From Nageia nagi (lineage: Eukaryota; Pinophyta), in the NCBI GenBank assembly GCA_050084985.1, contig JBITNC010000001.1:133176001-133240000 (forward strand): a DNA stretch of 64,000 nt, given 5' to 3'. The position numbers and the translations under genes were made by a program. Shown here one piece after another: positions 11,832-23,994 of this stretch (positions are counted from its first letter, which is position 1; every line of letters begins with the position of its first letter). The notes under the pieces are model-generated. The model was not told where the DNA came from. It did no database searches and saw nothing but the letters and a program-made list of their open reading frames with translations.

Positions 11832-12750
11832 AGTTTTTCTTGCCCATCAGACATGATGGGCATTAGCTACACGGCCCTCCTCCAACTCTTAGTTTTGTTG
11901 TGCCTTTAAAATAGGATTTTAGTCGATTTTCCTCTTTGTTTCTTAAGGTAAAGATTTTCGGTGGATCAATTATTTTCTTTTTTTGTTTCGTAATTTCTTT
12001 CAGATTTATTTTTGGTTTAGAGATTTGTGATCTTTATATTCTTTTGCATATTTGTAAGTGTTGCGGTCAAATCTTGACCTGTTCAAGGATATGCAGAAAA
12101 TTTGGAGTCAATAATTCATTGGACTCTTATAACCCTTAGTTTAGGTGAAGGTTGGCTCATACCTAGACGTACTCTTTCATCGTATGATTTTGAAATAAAC
12201 CATAGATTTTGCATTTTTTTTTTTGAGATGATGGAACAATTAGGTAACTTAACATTAAACAAATTTTTACTAATATAAAAATATACATAGATCCATCACA
12301 TTTAGGAACCAAAATGAATTTTGATTAATATTATAATGTTCTCTTAATAAATACATATATTCAATCACCCAAGTCAATCTAAACCAAATCACCATCTAAC
12401 ATTCTTCTTGAACACTCCATGTTGTCTGTAACTAAAGAGTGGCTGCCTAGGAAGTAGCCCATTATAATCCAAAGATAAACCTTTTTGTCCTAACACATGA
12501 CATCATTAAACCAATAAAGTTTCCTAATGAACATGATCAACCCATGAAACTCCCATCACTAAGTCATATCAAAACCACAATATGCACCCTCATTCACAGT
12601 TACAGGTGGCATTTTTAATTCAAAACAAATCCAATTGTAGTCCCTCCTCTAGTCTGTGTACTTGCATCCATGCATGAAAAAATATAAGGCCACCAACATT
12701 GAAATTTGAAATATGAGCAAAATATGAATGAATCTACACAAACCCAACAA
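11832..12750. other. Unassigned sequence downstream of the EDS1-like relic
   Basis: CG dinucleotides fade out by about 12100. No coding region or repeat with a known identity is visible. Confidence 0.5.
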
Positions 12751-12966
12751 TCAATAATAGTAGTAGACATTTATGCAAAATGCAACAAACAACAACAATA
12801 GTAGACATGTATGCAAAATGTGTTAGCATATATAAGGAACATGAATTGTTTGTCAAGATGCATGATGCAAGCATAGTAATCTTTGCCAATATTCTTCAAC
12901 CATGTGCCACCATGTGAGCTCTAGAATAATGTATGGACATCGATAAAAAAGTATAGCAGTCTTTAT
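12751..12966 (+). pseudogene. PPR pseudogene, 5' part (split by the copia element)
   Basis: PPR proteins bind organelle RNA through repeats of about 35 residues. This fragment reads VVDIYAKC, then a near duplicate VDMYAKC about 40 bp further on, then HELFVKMHDASIV and ILQPCATM-ALE-CMDIDKKV with stops between. These are the standard phrases of PLS-type plant PPR proteins (VDMYAKCGS, LFDKM, LPACA-x-x-x-ALE-x-G-x-x-IH). It stops exactly at the copia LTR and resumes beyond it at 18252. Confidence 0.75.
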
Positions 12967-13480
12967 TGGGAACTTAGTGCACATCCCAAGACAATCTTTA
13001 GGTTTTCCAAGTTCACTAACTAACTCGTACCCTACAGACCGACCAACTGACCCCCAAATGTCAACCAGTTCTAATATAACTGGTTAGGTCTATCTAATTG
13101 GTCTACACCCCACCAGTTAGACCCAGATTTGTAATGCCTCAAAACTTAAAATCCTAAGGCATTTCATTTTGTTTCTTGCATATTTTTCTTCCTTTTTTAG
13201 GTTTCCCTGAAGGATACGACATGTATATCACTTCTTGGGATCAGTTACTAGGTTAGTGAATTAGTAATTGTGTTAGTCTACTTGCAATAGTTAGAGTGTT
13301 AATGTATTTTTCTTCTCTCTGCAATTTTCACCATTGTAAGATTGTTAAAACTTCAAACTCGAAGCTCTTATTCTATAATTTCATTCATTACTATATTTGA
13401 TTTGTTCCTACTTCATTTTGTATTGTTGTTACTATCTTTCAGCTCTATTTGAGTTTATTTGAAATAGTTTAAATTGTTCA
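12967..13480 (+). repeat. 5' LTR of copia element 1
   Basis: Runs from TGGGAACTTAG to AAATTGTTCA (TG...CA) and aligns along its length with 17726-18251. Shared runs include AAGGATACGACATGT and TAGTCTACTTGCAATAGTTA. Confidence 0.85.
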
Positions 13481-13482
13481 TT

Positions 13483-13494
13483 TGGTATTAGAGC
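13483..13494 (+). other. Primer-binding site of copia element 1
   Basis: TGGTATTAGAGC differs by one base from TGGTATCAGAGC, the usual plant copia primer site complementary to initiator methionine tRNA. It starts two bases after the LTR end. Confidence 0.8.
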
Positions 13495-13585
13495 TTTGTC
13501 TAATCTTTGTTGGGTTTGAGAAAGCCTATGGCTTCTTGCAATTACAAAAATTTCTTGTAGTCTTGGTTTCTTGATTGCAGGTATA

Positions 13586-14449
13586 ATGGCTAGCAACACA
13601 AACTCATTAATTCTCATTCTAGAGTTTGATGGTAATTATTATAGTTACTAGAATATTAAAATACAAACTTTGCTCATTGGTAAAGTCAACAGATTGGAAC
13701 ACTCTTTCAACTAATGATAAGAAGGCTAAGAAGGAATCTAGGAGCAAGAACTCACTTTCCTTGTCTCACATCCAAGCAGCTCTTGACAAGAGCATATTTC
13801 CTAGAATTGTTGATTGTAAGATAGCCAAAGAAGATTAGACAGTGTTGAAGGAAGGTTTCCAAGGGAGCGACAAAGTTAAGGAGGTGAAATTGCAAACTCT
13901 TAAGAACTGAATTTGAGACTCTCAAGATGAAGGAAACTTAAAAAGCTTCATATTACTATGTTAGAGTGAAGGAGATAGTTAACAAGATGGAAACTCTTGG
14001 AGAGGACTTGGAGAAAGTTGTAGTAATTAAAAAAATCCTAAGATCTCTTACGAAGATATGGAATCACATTGTTGTGAACTTGATGGAAACTAAATACCTC
14101 TCTCAAATGGAGATTGATACTCTCATTAGCTCTCTTATGTGAAGAGATGATAGATGAAGAGCCAACCCAATCCAGTAAAGAGGAGAAATCCTTTGCTACA
14201 AAAGAAGGGCAATCTAGCCCAAATGGACACAGAAGAGGAAGAGGAAGAAGCTAGCAAAGAGGGAGAGGTAGAGGAAGAGGAGGCTACTCCAACGCAAGGG
14301 GAAGAGGTAGAGGCACAAGTGACAAGAGAAATGATCAATGCTTATATTGTAACAAATATGGGCATTATGAGAGGGAGTGTATAGCAAAGCAAGCAGCAAA
14401 TGGTGAAGGAAGAGCAACAGATTATGGAGAGGAAGAAGAGTGTGGTTAA
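13586..14449 (+). pseudogene. copia gag relic
   Basis: From the ATG at 13586 the frame reads MASNTNSLILILEFDGNYYS, like the N terminus of copia gag (x-P-x-F-D-G-x-N-Y-x-x-W), with a stop where the tryptophan should be. A frame change follows and later segments give the capsid region. Back in the first frame come an RG-rich box (GRGRGRGGYSNARGRGRG) and an intact zinc knuckle near 14339-14380, CLYCNKYGHYEREC, of C-x2-C-x4-H-x4-C type. Gag would form the particle shell and bind the RNA. At least three stops and two frame changes break it. Confidence 0.8.
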
Positions 14450-14464
14450 ACTATCTTTCTTTTC

Positions 14465-15770
14465 ATGGAGAAGACAACCAATGTGGTTGAAGAAAAGAAG
14501 GAGGAAACATGGTTGCTAGACACCAGGTGTTCAAATCATATTACCGGAAAGGGGGAGTTGCTCTCATCCATGGATCATTCCTACAAGTCAAGCATCAAAT
14601 TTGACACAACTGAGCAATTGAAGTGGCTGGTAAACGTATGCTTATGGTGCCTACTAAGCATGGAATAAAGAAGGTTCATAATGTCTATCACACTTTGGAT
14701 ATTGCTTATAGTTTACTTAGTGTTGGGAAAATTATAGAGAATAACTATAAACTAATTTTTGAAGATGGAAAATGTGAAATTTTTGACAAGAATCATGGCA
14801 AGAAACTTGTTACTATTGTCCAAATGACTGTAGATAGATTATTTCTAATGAATATTAGGGATAAAGGGGAAAATATTCATGCAAATGTGGCTATGAATGA
14901 TGTGTCTTGGTAGTGGCATCTCAAATTTGGTCATGTAAATTTTAACAGCTTGAAATTATCTCATGAACTTGTTCATGGTTTGCCTCTTATTGAAGACCCC
15001 TAATTTGTTTGTGAAGCTTGTATTTTGGGAAAGAAAACAAGAAAAAAATTTGATCATGGGAAAGCATGGAGGGTCTCATTCCCATTGCAGCTAGTGCATA
15101 TTGATTTATGTGTACCAACACAAACTAAAAGTATTGCTATGAATTCCTATTTCCTTACTTTCATTGATAATTTTAGTAGAATGTGTTGGGTGTATTTTTT
15201 GAAAAATAAAGATGAGGCATTTGAGTACTTCAAAGAATTCAAAGAGTTAGTTGAAAATGAGAGTGAACATAAGATCAAATGTGTGAGAAGTGATAGAGAG
15301 GGAGAGTATACTTTAGTTGTATTTACTAATTTTTGTAAAGAACATGGCATTAAATGACAATACACTATGTCCTATACTCCTCAACAAAATGGAGTGGTTG
15401 AGATGAAAAATAGAACTCTTATGGAAATGGAAAGATTCTTAATGCAATCCAAAAAGTTACATCACATGTATTAGGTTGAAGTAGTAAGAACAACCAACTA
15501 CATATTAAATATATGTTCTACTACTACTATTGAAGGGAAGATACCATTTGAAGCTTGGTTTGATAAGAAACCTATTGTCCAACATTCTAGAGTTTTTGGG
15601 TTATTGGCCTATGCATATGTGCCCAAAGAAAATAGGAAAAAGTTAGATGCCAAGAGTGAATCATGTGTTTTCATTGGTTACAATGAAGAAATTAAAGCAT
15701 ATAGGCTATATAATCCAAAGAGAAGGAAAGTGATTATTGCTAGAGATGTCATTTTTTAGGAGGGAAGTAT
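14465..15770 (+). pseudogene. copia protease and integrase relic
   Basis: The protease keeps WLLDTRCSNHITG, but the catalytic D-T-G has become D-T-R at 14519-14527. A frameshift near 14625 leads into integrase. The zinc-binding part is visible as WHLKFGHVN and CEAC. The catalytic core keeps its first D (LVHIDL), second D (CVRSD) and E (NGVVE), but stops interrupt it at about 14911, 15001, 15355, 15472 and 15757. The insertion core otherwise has normal spacing. Downstream (15814-16000) is a serine/proline-rich linker, as expected before the copia reverse transcriptase. Confidence 0.85.
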
Positions 15771-16166
15771 TTATGGAAAACAACAAAAATACATTATTGA
15801 TGTTGGAGGAGAAGTGCCTAGCCATGAGAACAATTCAAAATTAAGAAATGTATATCCCAGGAGATCAAATTCTCTTCCAAATCTTCAAGTGATGCCTCTA
15901 AGTCCCCCATCAAGTCCCTCCACTAGCTCCAAATCTACTCCTACTTCTCCTTCAAGTGGTGGCTCTCCAAATGTGATTCAAGAGGTGATGATGAAAAAAT
16001 GAGGTAAAAGGTATTTCAAAAACCATCCTCCTTCTCAAGTTTTAGATCCAAACTTTCATCAAAGGCTTACTCGAATTCAATTTCATGAAATGGAGAAGTT
16101 TGTAAAGCAATTTAATTATATGAAAATTGATGAATAGCCAAAGGGAGACATGGTTAATTTTGTATT

Positions 16167-17180
16167 GTGTACAATCAAAAATACTATTTTTTTTATTTTG
16201 ATCCATCTTGCTATAAGGAATCTTGCACCAAAAATGTGTGGTTGAAGGCCATGCAAGAAGAGCTTCACTCAATTGAAAAGAATGACACTTGGAAACTTTG
16301 TGAGCTGCCCAAAGGAAAGAGTTGTGTAGGCTCCAAGTGGGTCTACAAAACTAAATACAACAATAATGGAACAATAGAGAGACATAAATCAATATTGGTT
16401 GCTAAAGCCTTCACATAAAAATATGGTGTAGATTTTGGGAGACTTTTGCACCAGTTACAAGGCAAGAAATAGTAATAATACTTCTTTTAGTGGCTACCAA
16501 AAAGCATTGGAGTGTACATCACATGGATGTCAAGAGTGCATTCCTAAATGGCTACTTTAATGAATAGGTGTATGTGGAACAACCTCAAGGATTTCAATTC
16601 CAAGGTAAAGAAAATCATGTGTACAAGCTCAAGAAGGATTTGTATGGTCTCAAGCAAGCTCCAAGAGCTTGGTACACCTAGATTGATGGATACTTCCAAA
16701 ATTTTGGACTCATGAGGAGAAAGAATGAGCCAACACTCTACATCAAGAGAGAAGGTAATTAGATTTTACTTATTTCTATTTATATTTATGATTTGATCTA
16801 TATGGTAAGTGATTCCTTCTTGAATGATAAATTCAAAGATAATTTGATGAATGAGTTTGATATGAAGGATCTAGGCCTCATGACATACTTTCTTGGTATG
16901 GAGGTCCACCAATGTCAAGAACAAATTTTTGTTTCCCAAAGCAAGTATGTAAGACACATGCTCAAGAAATATGGCATGGATAATTGTACTATTATTTTAA
17001 AACTTGCAGCTCATGAAGAGTTGCTATGTAAAGATGATGGTGTTCCAAAAATAAGTGTAACAGAATTTAGGAGCATTATAGGTAGTCTCATGTTTCTTTG
17101 CAATACTATGTTTGATATTCAATATGTTGTCTCTATGGTATCTAGATATATGAATTATCTTCCATTTTGCATATGAAGGC
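16167..17180 (+). pseudogene. copia reverse transcriptase relic
   Basis: The start is clear: WLKAMQEELHSIEKNDTW, then KWVYKTKYNNNGTIERHK, then a frame change near 16435. MDVKSAFLNG and YGLKQAPRAWY follow in the second frame. The catalytic Y-V-D-D motif has become Y-I-Y-D at 16781-16792, losing one of the two metal-binding aspartates. DMKDLGLMTYFLGMEV and the thumb region follow. At least three in-frame stops interrupt it. This enzyme would copy element RNA into DNA; this copy cannot. Confidence 0.85.
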
Positions 17181-17570
17181 TACAAAATGTATTCTCGAAT
17201 ATGTTGAAGGAACCATTAATTATGGTCTTCATTATTCTCATTTGGAGAATATGGAACTAGTTAGTTTTAGCGATAGTGATTAGCATAACAATTTAGATGA
17301 CAAAAAATCCACTTCTGGACATTGTTTCTCACTTGGCTTAGGTATGATTACATGGAGCTCCAAGAAGCAATCTACAATAGCTCTTTCCTCTTATGAAGTA
17401 GATTATATTGCTCTTATAGCAACTAGTGCTCAAGCATTATGGTTGAGAAAGTTACTTAATGAAATTGGTGAGAAACAATATGGACAAACAACTCTTTTTT
17501 GTGACAATCAGAGTGCCATTCAGTTGGCACATAATCCCATCCACCATAGTAGGTCAAAGCACTTTTAACT
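17181..17570 (+). pseudogene. copia RNase H relic
   Basis: After another frame change the frame reads WSSKKQSTIALSSYEVDY, then ALWLRKLLNEIG, then CDNQSAIQLAHNP and HHSRSKHF before a stop. These are the standard RNase H blocks of copia, with the acidic residues E (SSYE) and D (CDN) present. The last part of the domain is in a different frame. Confidence 0.8.
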
Positions 17571-17711
17571 CAAGTATCATTTCATACATTACATGGTGGA
17601 GAAGAGCTTCAATATTACAACACCAAGATCAATATATTGATATCTTTACAAAAGGTTTGTCAAGGCTCAATATATGATGCTCAGAGACTCCATGGTGAGT
17701 CCCTTTCCATC

Positions 17712-17722
17712 AAGGGGGAGAA
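17712..17722 (+). other. Polypurine tract of copia element 1
   Basis: AAGGGGGAGAA lies three bases before the 3' LTR start and primes plus-strand synthesis in this family. Confidence 0.75.
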
Positions 17723-17725
17723 TTT

Positions 17726-18251
17726 TGGTGACTTAGCACACATACCAATATAATATTCAAGTTTTTCAAGTTCATTAACCAACTAGTACCCTATAGATCA
17801 ACCAACCAACCAATCAACCGACCCCCAAATGTCAACCAATTTTAATCCAAATGGTTAGGCATGTCTAACCAATCTACACTCCATCGATTCGATCCAGATT
17901 TGTAATGCCTTGAAACTTAAAATCTTGAGGTGTTTCATTTTGTTTCTTATGCATTTTTCTTGCTTTTTCAAGTCATGCTAAAGGATACGACATGTGTATC
18001 ACTTCTGGGGATCATTTACTAGGCTAGCAAGTTAGTAATTATGTTAGTCTACTTGCAATAGTTAGAATGTTAATGTATTTTTATTATCTCTATAATTTTT
18101 ACCATTATAAGATTGTTAAAGCTTCAAACTTGAAGCTCTTGCTCTATAATTTCATTCATTATTGTATTTGAGTTGTTCCTACTTCATTTTGTATTATTAT
18201 TACTATCTTTCAACTCTAATTGAGTTTATTTGAAATAGTTTAAATTGTTCA
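17726..18251 (+). repeat. 3' LTR of copia element 1
   Basis: Starts TGGTGACTTAGCACAC and ends TTAAATTGTTCA. It pairs with 12967-13480 with many substitutions, many of them between C and T. Confidence 0.85.
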
Positions 18252-18460
18252 TTTTTGTATATGGTTTTCATCAAATGTTCTGCTTGTGTGTGCCATCATG
18301 TTCATGTATGAAAAATGTATTATAATATAAAAGGCCTAAATATTATTGACAAGATTCATGATGAAATCATAGTTTAATGGAATGTGATGATTTGATAATA
18401 TACAATCCATGGTTATAGAAAATATGCCCTTCAACTATTTAATGTGATGAACATTTAAAT
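18252..18460 (+). pseudogene. PPR pseudogene, 3' part (split by the copia element)
   Basis: Directly after the LTR the translation resumes with YGFHQ, then in a second frame NVLLVCAIMFMYEKC, then DKIHDEI and a WNVMI-like segment, then YTIHGYRKYALQLFNVM. These follow in normal PPR order from the piece that ends at 12966 (IH-x-x-V-x-x-x-GF, then MYxKC, LFDKM, WNAMI, HGYGKEALQLF). The two pieces are one former gene interrupted by the transposon. Confidence 0.65.
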
Positions 18461-18904
18461 TAAATTAATATAAGTGGTCCACCATATCTTTGAGCATCCA
18501 TGTGGAGTGCCAGATGGAAAAAATAAATAATAAAATATTATCAACATTTCATGCAATTTCATTTTAGCCCAATCACATCTATTTTTCAACATGTTAGGGT
18601 TAGCTTGATCCAATGTGTTGCTAGTTGGTGGTTCCAGTGGGTTGACTATGTTTGATTCATGTTGTTATTATTTGTAGGTTGCATATGCACATAGAATAAG
18701 GAGGCAATTAGTAAAATAGAGAGCGAAAACAAGGTTTCCTACACATAGGAGAGGTGCTCGATTGCATCCTAATGAAGATGGAAGTGTGCATGAGGGATTA
18801 CTTAACTTTCAATTAAAGTTGATTAAGAATGCAAAAATTAGCATGATGATGAAATTTAAAGTCCATGTGGCCGAATAGGTCTATAATACCTACCTATAAA
18901 ATTG
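18461..18904. other. Unassigned AT-rich sequence
   Basis: No gene or repeat recognised. Confidence 0.5.
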
Positions 18905-19800
18905 GTTGTCTTTTTTGGTAAATAAAAAATTCTATTAGCTTAAAAAGAAGTAAATAGGATTACCTTGAAAAAGTACAATAACCAAACCATGTATAATTAA
19001 CTATATATCTACCTATTATGTTGCATTAGTCTTTGTACTATCTAAGAAAAAACCAAAAATCATAGCTATTACTTAAAATTTTGATGTTGCATGTAGACTT
19101 CTCAAATTTTCCAAGTATATCTAGTAGAAAACTACTAGATTTACTTCAATTATTTTAGAAGTAGGATACCTCAACCAAATATTAGGAATGATCCTCAATT
19201 CCTTTGAGTTCTTGTTATTAATACATTTCTTATTCTACTTTCCAAACTCTTTTTTTGAAAGCACTGGTGTTAGTCAATTTTAGAGCACTCAAAGAAAGTT
19301 TAATTATTTATACAAAGATAAAATTGTTGGGGTAAGTCTAGCTTCCTAGCAAAGAAAAATCATTGGCATTAAAGTCTTTTATTGATCCATCTTAAGGTTT
19401 GGCTAGGGAGGAGTGGATAAGACAACTCCCTAGACAATATCTTCATTTGAAAATACTATATGATCTATAGCATTATCATCATATGTTTGAAGATATTAGA
19501 ATATATTAGATTCCTAAAGAAAAGTGGAAGGAGGTCTAGTAGTGTGAGTGGGCTTTTTTCTTATAGGAGGTCTAATTGGTTTAGCAAGGGGATATGACCT
19601 ATGTTCTTGTTGGCTAATGTGTGAAGAAGTTTCTACAAATGGATTTGATCTAGCTTCTTCTTGGTTTGAGAGAGGGAAACTACAAGAAATATGCCCATAT
19701 TCATGACATAATCTGCATATGAAAGGAAGGTGCTCATAGTCCAAAAAAATTTCCTTAATCTTATCTTCTATTTTGGATACTGATTTTGGGGGGGAGAGGG
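18905..19800 (-). pseudogene. LINE-like relic with ORF1 zinc knuckle
   Basis: On the minus strand, 19745-19680 reads DYEHLPFICRLCHEYGHIS, matching the CCHC knuckle phrase of plant LINE ORF1 proteins (YE-x-LP-x-x-C-x-x-C-x-x-x-GH). The last cysteine is replaced by phenylalanine. A proline- and serine-rich tail follows to 19514. About 600 bp further on (18912-18930) is a CTTTTTTGGTAAATAAA-like segment that, read on the minus strand, resembles the A-rich 3' end of a plant LINE. No endonuclease or reverse transcriptase lies between. The link between the two ends is an inference. Confidence 0.4.
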
Positions 19801-21425
19801 GTATCCAAATTTAGGTTTACACAAATACAAGCAAGAGATAATTATTTGTATTCAAGGGTTGAGATAATTGTTTGTATTAGGGATGATTTTAGGTAGCAAT
19901 GCCTTGAATGTTAGAATAATGAAAAAGCAAAATACTTTTAATCTCTCTTTTCTCAACAAAAAATAATAGATATACTAAAATTTGAAAAAGGTGATTATTG
20001 ATAACCTTAAAAGATAGAGATAGGACCACTCTTATATGTGTTGTTTTATAATTATGCACCTATAAAAAGATCAAATATTAAGAAATAACTTTGGTTCATA
20101 TAGCCTATAGCACAAGCATATATGGTCCATGAAATAATTATCCAAGGCCCTCAGAATTAAGATTTCTAAAATCTCTTCATAAGAATCAAGCATTGTAAAA
20201 TATCATTTATTCATTAAAAGACCCCACTACATCAATTCTACATAGAAGCTAAACCAATGTTGCTATAGTTGTTAATAACCTATGAACTTTTGGTCATGGT
20301 ATATAAAAAGACACCAAAATGTAGGCATGCATATTAACTATCTTATCCTTGTGAGAACATATTAACAATATAATAGTAGAAAGTGTTTATTGAATAAAAA
20401 ATGAAAAATGCCTAATCTGAATTTCAAATTACTTTGTAACTCAAATATTCAAAGTTTCTATGGTAACTTTAAATATTCTATTTAATAGATTAGAAACCTG
20501 ATCTACTTTTTTCTAAATTTCTAATCTTTTTGTTCTTTTTATGAAATTTTAGAAAGAAAAGAAAAATATTTTGGCTTAAAAAAGATTTAATATACATATC
20601 AAATAATATAAATAATAATAATAAGTGGAAGATGTGGTGTTTCTTGAATATTGTCTTAAAGATAACTCCTAAATCATTTTCTGATTCAAATATTTGATGG
20701 TTAAATGGTAACTTGAGATGCATTATATAATATATTAGTCACATCCTTCACATCTTGCTACATTCCCATTAACCTATATGCTTTTTATTTAAGAGTAAAT
20801 TCTTTACATAAATTAGTATCTAAAACGTTATTGGCATGAGAAAGTGGTAATTTTGGGAAATAAAAAAACTTAAGTAGAAGTCATCTCTTTTACAGTTTAT
20901 ATGTTATTTTAGAAGTCTAAGAAAACTAAGTTTTTATAGTTGTATTATTCTTAGATCATTTGAAAGATAGGTAGGAAATAAAAGGGATTTGGAAACTCAA
21001 GATAAAATTGAAAATAATGAACCATGTAAATAGGCACATTTCCTTTTTCTAGACTTTTAGCTAGTCTAACTCTATAATGATTGAAAGCAACCAAGAATGC
21101 AATATCTACCATTTAGATAGGTGGTCAATGTAGAATGATAAACATGTTTCTAGTGATAACTTGTTCTTCCATAGTTATCAAATAAAGGTTATGTATAATA
21201 TATAAAGATGTAGTAAGTAAGCCACAATATCAAGGGATACAAATCGAAGATAAACTAAAATGAACAACATATACTTCAACATAGAACTCTAAATTACACC
21301 TATAATTACAAAATTATAATAAAAAAAAATAAAAATATTTAGTAATAATAGTGAAGAATCAAACACATTTAATAACATATTACATACTATAATAATAGTG
21401 TACTTAGTTAAGGTCAATACCTCAC
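19801..21425. other. Unassigned AT-rich sequence
   Basis: No coding region, LTR or ordered repeat was recognised on either strand. Confidence 0.5.
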
Positions 21426-21920
21426 CTATATTTTCATGGAGGTTGAAGAACATGTCACACCATTTGCATGAGGGAAAAGTTGAGGGAGAGCACCTACCAC
21501 ATCATCTTGAAGGATAAAATCAATGAAGAGAGACATCAACCTAGGATCCATTGAGATAACAAATGGAGCTAAAGCTAATGGATACAAGTAGTAGAGGAAG
21601 ATGATCAATGTAGGCAAAGCTAAGGGAGATGACAAGTGGAGGCAGATCCAAGGAAGACAATAGGAAAAGGTGAACCACATGGGTGCTAATGGAGCCAAAG
21701 ACTTGAGAATATGTGAACCACTATAGGGATCAAAATGATTAGGAAGAAAATGAAATACATCCAATGCTTGATCCCCCACCTCAAACATAGGTGCAATGTA
21801 AGAGGAGTTAATATGGAGTTCTATGTAGAAAGTGGGAGAAATATGGAGTGGACTAATGGAGAAGTATGCATTGAATGTTTCTTTGTGCTCATTGAGGGTG
21901 GAAAATACATCAGTTAACAC
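21426..21920 (-). other. Open frame of 164 codons, not recognised
   Basis: This is the longest open frame in the window. It starts at GTG rather than ATG and ends just left of the copia 2 LTR. The translation is rich in L, P, F and S with a hydrophobic stretch (PTLIIFLYYLYPLALAPF). No motif is recognisable. The complementary strand is purine-rich, which by itself reduces stops on this strand, so it may be chance. Confidence 0.2.
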
Positions 21921-21928
21921 ACATCCAT

Positions 21929-22417
21929 TGTTGGAATGTATAATGCATTATTGTAAAGGTTTTATAATAATCTTTTATGTAAGTTCACTAATACTTAAAG
22001 GTATCATTTGATACCTTAAGTATTTATGTGAATATGATAATGTTACTTGTCCTACACTCCATGTCATGAGCGTGCCCCTAGGGTAAAAGGATGTGCATGT
22101 CATGCTTTTGTACATTAGGTAAAAGGGTGATCCAAAGAGGGATTTTGGCCTATTAATAGAAGGCTCCCTCTTTAGATCAAACACCAACTTTTGGAATAAA
22201 GCTATGCTATAGGATAGTGTTTAGGAGATGAGTTAGGAGAATTGTAAGAGATACATGTTTGTGAATGAAGTGAGATCTAGTTAGTGGATGTACTCCTAGT
22301 TGGATGAACCACTTACATCTTGTGTTATCTTTGTGGGATTGATTTCTGAGTTTGTTAGATGTGTATTGTGAGCTTTTTGTGGTATTAGTATTTTAGAGTT
22401 GTTCATGTTATAGTTCA
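21929..22417 (+). repeat. 5' LTR of copia element 2
   Basis: Aligns over its whole length with 27972-28457, for example AGTGTTTAGGAGATGAG against AGTGTTTGAGATG, and both share GTGAGATCTAGTTAGTGGATG-like text. The TATA motif of the 3' copy is changed here to TATTAATAG (22151-22159). Confidence 0.8.
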
Positions 22418-23948
22418 ATGCCAACCTCCTATGTTACTTGTATTTTTTTAATTGCTAAAATGTAAAAAAAAGGGGTTAGTGTACAAAAAAAAGGAGAGCA
22501 TTATTTTTTCATATTTTTTTTACATATTATTGCTATTACTAACACTATTTTAAATGTAATTCTTTGCTTAAATAAATAATAGTATGTTTCTTTTACACAA
22601 ATTTTAGTGTAAAATATATAGAAGGTAATTACATTTTTTTACCTTTTTTTAAAAAAAAATTTACCAAGTTTTTTCAAAAGTATGGTTTGCATTTAAATAA
22701 AAAAGGGGGGGTTATATATATATAACTTTTTTGTTCAAAAGGGAGTGGGAGCATTTTTTATTTCAATATTTTTTTGAAAATAATTATTTTTTTTACTAGC
22801 CTTTGATCGTCCAACCTACTAGTCTTCACAGCAAGTCATGAGCTGGGATTTGGTGAGGGGGGGTGTCTAACTTTTTTTTTCTCCCTTGGCACTACATTTT
22901 CTCCTATGGGTAGGGCCTACTAGAGGGTGGCCTTATGGTGAGATTTGTTATAGGAATCGAAGGGATATAAAGCTAACCTTTTCTCATATCTTCCACCTAC
23001 AAATGGCTCCCTCGATTGCTTGATCCTTCCTTATGCTTGATTTTTAAAACATTCTACAACTCATAGATTATACTCATGCAAACCCCTCTCTCACCCTCAT
23101 GATCATTAAATGGCACTCACAGCCTATTACTATATGCTTCTCCTACTCGTATCCCCTTATTTTTAGCTTCTTCCATTAGGATCCTTTACCAGCTTATGGT
23201 CCTCCTTTCTTCTACATGGCCTCTCCACTGTGCCCTTCTCTCTTTGATTCATATCCCTTTAACCATCTCACTCCAGTGCTTCTCACCTCTACCCTCATGT
23301 GTATGATTACCCATATCTACCCTTCCCTTGCTCATGCCACTCTCCCATGCATGATCTCAACCCTTGCCTCCATTTTTTTTTTTACTTTTTTTTTTCTCTC
23401 TACTGGTTGGCACATTCATTTTTTATTGGATTGTTTGGAAGTAACTTTATTTGGTGGGTGACATAATTTTTTTTCCCTTCTTTAATTTTCTTGTCAAAAA
23501 AGTTTGTGTATTATGATGACCTTCTTAAATTTGTGAAGACAAAAGGCATTAAAAATATGTATTTACTTGAAGTATGGGTATCCATCTTCAATTTTTTAAA
23601 GACTTGTGTCCTTTTCCTTTAATGCTTGAGTAAGTTAATCTTTACTTGAAGTGAACTCTACCTTCAAATTTAATGCTTGTCATCAATTTTTTTTTCATCA
23701 TAAGTTATGTCAAATTTATTAATCTTAGCTACAATTGACTTTTTCCTTAAATTGCAAAATTGTCTTTAGTCTTAAAATATTTAAATAGTGTATTAAAAAA
23801 AATTATTTAGCATTCTTTTACCTTACTACTTAGGTAAAGATGATAATTTTTTTTAAATTTCCTAAGGTTAAAATTGCAAATTCAATGATTTTTGAAGAAC
23901 TTTTTTTAAGAAAATAAGGGAGAATTTTTTATTGTTGTTGTTTACTTT

Positions 23949-23994
<46 letters not shown>

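Larger units (their letters stand above)
12967..18251 (+). mobile_element. Ty1/copia LTR retrotransposon, complete layout but dead
   Basis: Two LTRs of 514 and 526 bp bound gag, protease, integrase, reverse transcriptase and RNase H in copia order. A methionine-tRNA-type primer site follows the 5' LTR and a polypurine tract precedes the 3' LTR. Flanking bases are TTTAT (left) and TTTTT (right), an imperfect 5-bp target duplication. The LTRs differ at many sites by eye, so the insertion is old. Several stops and frame changes, and mutated catalytic motifs in protease and reverse transcriptase, mean it cannot act by itself. It landed inside a PPR pseudogene. Confidence 0.9.

Noticed and set aside
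14135-14417. Open frames on both strands over the copia gag RG-rich box, giving acidic or serine-rich translations
   Set aside because: They are shadows of the RG-repeat region in other frames; the true frame gives the RG box and zinc knuckle.
21426-21920. 164-codon minus-strand open frame as a real gene
   Set aside because: It needs a GTG start, shows no motif and lies opposite purine-rich DNA, which lowers stop frequency by composition. It is kept only as an unassigned open frame.
23216-23461. 81-codon plus-strand frame in the pyrimidine-rich zone
   Set aside because: Leucine/serine/proline composition follows from CT-rich DNA, and no motif is present.
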